The notes beneath the pieces were generated by a model. The model was not told where the DNA came from. It searched no databases and was given only the letters and a program-made list of their open reading frames with translations. Both the position numbers and the translations under genes were made by a program. From BOG-1155 sp963717985 (GTDB taxonomy: Bacteria > Desulfobacterota > Syntrophorhabdia > Syntrophorhabdales > WCHB1-27): a stretch of DNA of 64,000 bases. Numbering within the stretch: position 1 is the first letter of the stretch; every line of letters starts with the position of its first letter. The DNA lies in contig CAVQYC010000006.1 in the NCBI GenBank assembly GCA_963717985.1, forward strand, positions 1-64,000, in the 5' to 3' direction. This document shows, one piece after another, positions 59,721 through 64,000 of the stretch.

Positions 59721-61397
59721 TCATGAGCTGGAGACGGACTTTACGGGTTTCGCGCGCTCCTTTTTCAGCTTTCTTTTCTCTTCGTCCCTGATTTCTCGCC
59801 GGAGGAGTTTGCCGACCTTCGATTTGGGCAACATATCGCGGAATTCTATGTAGTGGGGTATCTTGTAAGCGGCGAGGCGGTCCCTGCACCACTTCGTCAG
59901 CTCGGTGCTTCCCACGCCCCTCGCGTCTTCCTTGAGCACAACGATGGCCTTGATCCGCTCCCCGACCCGCGGGTCGGGGATGCCGACACAGCATGCTCCT
60001 ATGACGGTGGGATGGTCCTGAAGGACCGCTTCGATCTCGGAGGCCGATATGCGATAGGCCTTGTACTTGATCGTATCGGCCGTCCTCTCCATGAACTCCA
60101 GGTCCCCGTCCTCGTTCATCCGCATGAAGTCGCCCATCCTGTAGTAGACGTCGCCGTCGATCTCGACGAACGATCGGGCCGTCTCCTCCGGTTTGTTCCA
60201 GTAGCTCTTAATTGTGTAGGGGGACGTGACCAGAAGCTCGCCCACTTCTCCCTGGGCCACGGGCGCCAAGGTCTCCTGGTCGGCCAGGATGCACTTTCTC
60301 GACTTCAGCGGTGTTCCCACGACGGTCGGCTTCGGCTCCTTGTCGAGAAGGCTGTAAGTAATGTGCCCGACTTCGGTGGAACCGTAGACCTGATAGATGG
60401 GGACCCCGTACTTCTCCTGCCACGTCCTGAATACCTCCGCGGGCAGCACGTCGCCGCCGCAGTAGCAGTACTTCAAGGAGCGAAGGTCGTACTGGTCGAG
60501 ACGGTCGTTTTCGAGGATCATCCTGTAGAGGGCGGGGACCCCGAGCATCCAGCCCACCTTGTAGCGCTCTATGGCCTTCAGCGTCGCGTCGACGTCGGGG
60601 ACCGGCATAAGCACGACCGTGTTCCCGAAGTTGAAGCCGAAGCCTATGGTAAAGCCCTTTGCCATGATATGGAACAGGGGGTTTACCATAAGCACCACCT
60701 CTTTACTCGGTGTCATGCGGCCGTCGATGACATCGGTCATGACGTCCTTTATATAGGAGACTTCACCCATGTGGTTGCCCGGTACCCCCTTAGGGAAGCC
60801 GGTCGTACCCCCCGTGTACATGATATAGGCGAGGTCGCGGTACGCGTCGATCCCCACCTTGGGGGGCTTCGGCCAGTTCTCCTTGATGAGGCCCCAGAAG
60901 GAATAGATCTCCTTGCCCCTCTCCACCTTTCCCTTGGGTATTTTGTCGAAGAGCAGGCCGATGGCCTGTTTCCAGGCAGGGAGCAATTCGACAAGGTCGG
61001 TAACGATGACGCGCTCAAGCTCCGTCTTTTTCATGACTTCGCGGACATAGACGAAGTTCGTGTCAAGGCATATGACCGTCCTTATATGCGAGTCCTCGAT
61101 CATGTAGGCGATCTCGTAGGCCGTGTAAATGGGGGAGACGGGGACCACGACAGCCCCTATCTTGTTTATGGCAAAGTTTGCGATGATCCATTGAGGGCAG
61201 TTCGGGATATAGAGCATGACGCGATCCCGGGGCTTCACCCCTATCTTCACGAGTCCCGCGGCGAACCTGTCGATGAGCATGGCGAGCCTGCCGTAGCTGT
61301 ACCGCTCGCCGAGGTAGTAGAGGGCGGTATTGCCCGACTCCTCCTCGCACATTGCCTCGAACCCCGAGAACGTATACGCCTCTTCATAGGATTCCAT
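59721..61397 (-). CDS. AMP-forming acyl-CoA ligase (long/medium-chain or aromatic type)
   Basis: 558 residues from ATG 61397 (AAGGAG seven bases upstream; an earlier ATG at 61412 lies before this site). ANL motifs: YIMYTGGTTGFPKGVPGNH, QVYGSTEVGH, YYRMGDFMRMNEDGDLEFMERTADTIKYKAYRIS and the C-terminal lysine in LPKSKVGKLLRRE. It ends an operon with LivF/G/M-type transporter genes. Uptake of an organic acid and its activation to a CoA-thioester is therefore likely, as in aromatic or branched-chain acid degradation operons. The substrate is unknown. Confidence 0.9.
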   Translation of the reverse strand: MESYEEAYTFSGFEAMCEEESGNTALYYLGERYSYGRLAMLIDRFAAGLVKIGVKPRDRVMLYIPNCPQWIIANFAINKIGAVVVPVSPIYTAYEIAYMIEDSHIRTVICLDTNFVYVREVMKKTELERVIVTDLVELLPAWKQAIGLLFDKIPKGKVERGKEIYSFWGLIKENWPKPPKVGIDAYRDLAYIMYTGGTTGFPKGVPGNHMGEVSYIKDVMTDVIDGRMTPSKEVVLMVNPLFHIMAKGFTIGFGFNFGNTVVLMPVPDVDATLKAIERYKVGWMLGVPALYRMILENDRLDQYDLRSLKYCYCGGDVLPAEVFRTWQEKYGVPIYQVYGSTEVGHITYSLLDKEPKPTVVGTPLKSRKCILADQETLAPVAQGEVGELLVTSPYTIKSYWNKPEETARSFVEIDGDVYYRMGDFMRMNEDGDLEFMERTADTIKYKAYRISASEIEAVLQDHPTVIGACCVGIPDPRVGERIKAIVVLKEDARGVGSTELTKWCRDRLAAYKIPHYIEFRDMLPKSKVGKLLRREIRDEEKRKLKKERAKPVKSVSSS

Positions 61398-61415
61398 TGT
61401 CGCTCCTTCCATAGC

Positions 61416-62162
61416 CTAGACGCCGAAGTAGGCGGACTTCACGTCAGGGTTGTCGATGAGCTCCTCCTTCGTCCCGGAGAGCACGTTCGACCCGTTTTCC
61501 AGTATGTAGCCGCAGTCGATGATGGGGATAACGGGCCTTGCGTATTGCTCCGTCACGATAATGGAGATGCCTTTCGTGTCCCTTATCGCCTTCGTCCCTT
61601 TGATAACGATCTCCTGGTATGCCGGGCTCAAGCCGAGGAGCGGCTCGTCGAGAAGGAGCATCCGGGGCTTGGCCATGAGCGCCCTTCCAATGGCGAGCAT
61701 CTGCTGCTCGCCGCCGCTCAGGAAGCCTCCCTGTCTCTTGAGGTGGTCCTTGAGCCGAGGGAAGAGGTCGAGGACGTAGTCGATAGTCTCCTTCGATTCC
61801 TTCCTCCCGGAGAGGTAGCCCCCTATCTTCAGGTTTTCGAGGACCGAGCTCTCGGGGAATATCCTCCTTCTCTCAGGGCAGAGGACGATTCCCATCCGGG
61901 CGCGCAGATGGGGCTTCACGCGGCTGATGTCGACACCGTCGAAGAGGATGCTGCCGTAAAGGGATATCCTCTCGCCGCCGCGCATCTCTTCCTTTTTCTT
62001 GATGTCCAGCATGATGCCCGAAAGGGCGTACATGAGGGTACTCTTACCCGCGCTGTTCGAGCCGAACACCCCAATGATCTCACCCGAGCCGCACTTGAGA
62101 CTGACGTTGTTGAGGGCGAGCATGTTCTCGTAGAAAACCATGAGTTCGCAGCCTTCGAGCAT
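61416..62162 (-). CDS. livF: Branched-chain-type ABC transporter ATPase (LivF)
   Basis: 248 residues with Walker A FGSNSAGKSTLM (note Ser where Gly is usual before Ala-Gly-Lys), signature FLSGGEQQMLAIGRAL, Walker B RMLLLDEPLLGLSP. It is the second ATPase of a LivFGHM-like transporter. Six bases separate it from livG. Confidence 0.93.
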   Translation of the reverse strand: MLEGCELMVFYENMLALNNVSLKCGSGEIIGVFGSNSAGKSTLMYALSGIMLDIKKKEEMRGGERISLYGSILFDGVDISRVKPHLRARMGIVLCPERRRIFPESSVLENLKIGGYLSGRKESKETIDYVLDLFPRLKDHLKRQGGFLSGGEQQMLAIGRALMAKPRMLLLDEPLLGLSPAYQEIVIKGTKAIRDTKGISIIVTEQYARPVIPIIDCGYILENGSNVLSGTKEELIDNPDVKSAYFGV

Positions 62163-62167
62163 GTCTA

Positions 62168-62935
62168 TTATACCTCTTCGCTTCCGAGATAGGCTTCCCT
62201 CACGCGCCTGTCTTCGATGACGTCGGTGTAGTCGCCCTCCGCGATCTTTTCGCCGAAGTTGAGGGCCATGACCCTGTCGGCAACCTTAAAAAGCTCCCGA
62301 AGCCGGTGCTCCACCATGATGAGAGTGGCCCCTTCCATCTTAAGCTTCTCGATGAGGGGGATCATACCCGCTATCTCACTCATGCTGAGGCCCGAGAAGA
62401 CCTCATCGCAGAAGATCACGTCGGGTCTGAGTGCCATGCAGCGGGCCAGCTCAAGCCTCTTCTGATAACCCGTGGGGAGGGTCGAGGCGAGCTTATAGGG
62501 GACCCTCGAATCCCTCTCGAACCCAATCTCCTCCAGGATGTCGATGGCGACGGTGTCCCTGTCCCCGTGCCTGCCGCCCCCGCGCCAGCCTCCCAACTTT
62601 TTCGCCCTGGGTGACCAGAGGGGTATGATAAGGTTCTTGTAGGCGGGCAGCGAATAGTAGGGCCTCATGATCTGGAAGGTCCGCGCGATGCCGATCTGCG
62701 CTATTTTGTGAGCCGGCCATTTCGTGATCTCTTCGTCTCTGAAGAAGACCCGGCCCGCATCCTGCCTGATGAACCCTGTGATGCAGTTGATCAGGGTCGT
62801 CTTGCCGGAGCCGTTAGGACCGATGATGCCGTAGATCTCCCCCTGGTAGACGTCGAAACTCACATCCATGAGGGCTTTCAGGCCGCCGAAGGACTTGCTC
62901 AGGTCTTTGATCGAAAGAATAACGGTCTCAGCCAT
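62168..62935 (-). CDS. livG: Branched-chain-type ABC transporter ATPase (LivG)
   Basis: 255 residues: Walker A GIIGPNGSGKTTLINCITGF, signature region LPTGYQKRLELARCMAL (Thr-Gly-Tyr-Gln where Tyr-Gly-x-Q is typical), Walker B VIFCDEVFSGLS. The C-terminal LivG helix is present. It works with LivF and with membrane subunits encoded upstream. Confidence 0.93.
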   Translation of the reverse strand: MAETVILSIKDLSKSFGGLKALMDVSFDVYQGEIYGIIGPNGSGKTTLINCITGFIRQDAGRVFFRDEEITKWPAHKIAQIGIARTFQIMRPYYSLPAYKNLIIPLWSPRAKKLGGWRGGGRHGDRDTVAIDILEEIGFERDSRVPYKLASTLPTGYQKRLELARCMALRPDVIFCDEVFSGLSMSEIAGMIPLIEKLKMEGATLIMVEHRLRELFKVADRVMALNFGEKIAEGDYTDVIEDRRVREAYLGSEEV

Positions 62936-62950
62936 GTCTCACCGACCCTC

Positions 62951-63961
62951 TCATACTTTCACCCATCTTTCGAACTGGTGGTATTTCCGTTGGAGATAGA
63001 CCATGATCCCCTCGCTCTTGAAGACGATGAAGCCGGTGAGGGCCGCGCAGTAAATGACGACCCTGAGGGTGCCGAAGAAGCGGAGGAATTCCGACAGAGG
63101 CACCAGGATGAAACAGCCGATCAACGCGCCTACAAGGGTGCCTCCACCCCCTATGACCACGGCCGCGATGGGGATGATGGAAAAGTCGAGGGCGAAGAGG
63201 GAAAGACCGGCCCACATGTAGAGGTGCGCGAGGTAGGCGCCCGCGAAACAACCCATCAGGGAGGCGATGAAGACCCCGATCGATTTTATGTAAGTGATAT
63301 TTATCCCCGAGGCCCTCACGGATTGGTCGTTATCCTTGACGCCCCGGAAAACGAGGCCCACGTCCTGGTTGACGAGCCGCCTCATGGCAAAGAGGGCGCC
63401 GAGCATGGCAATGATGATGGCATATTCCTCAACATATTCGTTCGGAAGGCCGTCGACCCCAGATATGCCGTTCGTGCCTCCCATTACGTTGAAGGCCTCT
63501 ATGATCCTCGAAAAGAGGATAGGATACATGAGGGTCACGATGGCGAAATAGACCCCCCGGAGGGGGAGACAGGGAAGAATGATGATGGTGCAGATGCATG
63601 CCCCGCAGATGGTCGCGAGAGGGATGGAGAGGTAGAAAGGGATCGATAGGTAAACGTTGAAAATGGCGGTGAGATAACCTCCTACCCCGATAAAGAGCGC
63701 CCCACCCAGGCAGACAAGGCCCATGTAATTGGCGAGGAAATCGAAGGCCAGGGCGAGGATGGCGTAGACGCACATGATGTTGACGACCCTTTTCCAGTAG
63801 GGGGCGAGATCCAGGATAAGGGGGAGGAGGAGCACCCCTGCGATCAGGAGCAGGCGCGGCCCCACCAGATAGGCGATCTCCTCAAAGGAAGAAATGGCGT
63901 AGATGCCCTCGGTCCTTACCTTGAGCCCCCGGTCGATCCTTTCTTTCCTCGTCATCTCCAT
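62951..63961 (-). CDS. livM: Branched-chain-type ABC transporter permease (LivM)
   Basis: 336 residues, about ten helices, with the LivM pattern (FDFLANYMGLVCLGGALFIGVGGYLTAIF, VFRGVKDNDQSVRASGINITYIKSIGVFIASLMGCFAGAYLA, IGGGGTLVGALIG). It is the first gene of the operon that is fully inside the window; livH and a binding protein should lie beyond the right edge. The substrate could be an amino acid or an aromatic/dicarboxylic acid. Confidence 0.93.
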   Translation of the reverse strand: MEMTRKERIDRGLKVRTEGIYAISSFEEIAYLVGPRLLLIAGVLLLPLILDLAPYWKRVVNIMCVYAILALAFDFLANYMGLVCLGGALFIGVGGYLTAIFNVYLSIPFYLSIPLATICGACICTIIILPCLPLRGVYFAIVTLMYPILFSRIIEAFNVMGGTNGISGVDGLPNEYVEEYAIIIAMLGALFAMRRLVNQDVGLVFRGVKDNDQSVRASGINITYIKSIGVFIASLMGCFAGAYLAHLYMWAGLSLFALDFSIIPIAAVVIGGGGTLVGALIGCFILVPLSEFLRFFGTLRVVIYCAALTGFIVFKSEGIMVYLQRKYHQFERWVKV

Positions 63962-64000
63962 GGCTACACCCTCTCTTCCAGTTGTTTTTGCTTTCCGAAG

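Noticed and set aside
59853..62192. Very long open frame (779 codons) on the plus strand
   Set aside because: It is antisense to the CoA ligase and livF, whose motifs are unambiguous. The product is rich in His, Asp, Val and Arg without any domain, typical of a shadow frame in high-GC DNA.
1..64000. CRISPR array or rRNA genes
   Set aside because: No regularly spaced short repeats and no rRNA-like sequence were seen anywhere in the window.

Overview
The window looks like chromosomal DNA of an anaerobic, menaquinone-using Desulfobacterota-like bacterium, perhaps a syntrophic or sulfate/metal-reducing degrader of aromatic or cyclic compounds. This rests on an ETF plus a membrane Fe-S ETF:menaquinone oxidoreductase, a tetraheme/Fe-S/NrfD membrane complex, several AMP-forming acyl-CoA ligases, PEP-synthase-like substrate kinases and a LarA/D-lactate dehydrogenase pair. 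The genus is inference only; no rRNA or marker protein fixes it.

Region 1 (about 1-13.6 kb) is a decayed defence and mobile-element island. It holds a helical-repeat protein open at the left edge, a deoxyribosyltransferase/TIR-like protein, an abortive-infection gene (putAbiC type) and a RecF/SMC-like ATPase that are both cut by one IS3-family element, and a type III restriction-modification locus. In that locus mod is split by an IS630-family element and also carries a frameshift, while res is intact. A truncated RelE toxin with its antitoxin closes the region. Within 12.5-14.3 kb two related sets of very small membrane proteins appear, each driven by a sigma70-type promoter placed so that transcription would begin at the GTG start codon.

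Region 2 (about 14.3-37.1 kb) is a long array of minus-strand genes that reads as one catabolic system. In transcription order it encodes a carboxyltransferase/biotin-carrier fusion, a biotin carboxylase, a Tm-1-like protein, an acyl-CoA ligase, one PEP-synthase-type ATP-grasp protein, two near-identical phosphohistidine-domain proteins, a small ferredoxin-fold protein, an ETF:menaquinone oxidoreductase, EtfA, EtfB, two copies of a [phytoene-dehydrogenase-like flavoprotein + SDR] pair, a repeat-built membrane protein and a periplasmic binding protein. A LysR regulator lies upstream, with a palindromic operator at about -65 of a good promoter. The likely logic is ATP-dependent phosphorylation and/or CoA activation of a substrate, biotin-dependent carboxylation, and oxidation with electrons passed through ETF to menaquinone. 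The substrate cannot be read from the sequence. Imperfect 40-bp direct repeats resembling a tRNA-Leu 3' end lie at 13.19 kb and 39.88 kb and bracket this block.

Region 3 (about 38.9-50.9 kb) holds a PfkB-type kinase, a 4-oxalocrotonate tautomerase homologue, an M15-type peptidase with an L,D-transpeptidase, exported DUF3300/DUF2950 proteins, a tetraheme cytochrome/Fe-S/NrfD operon with four apparent frameshifts, purA, a lipoprotein, tRNA-Pro(TGG) and a DUF5661 protein. Region 4 (51-64 kb) has lactate racemase plus D-lactate dehydrogenase, a Na/Pi cotransporter, the biotin genes bioD, bioF and bioA with a candidate BirA operator, and the end of an acyl-CoA ligase/branched-chain-type ABC transporter operon. 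The biotin genes would supply the cofactor needed by the carboxylase of region 2.
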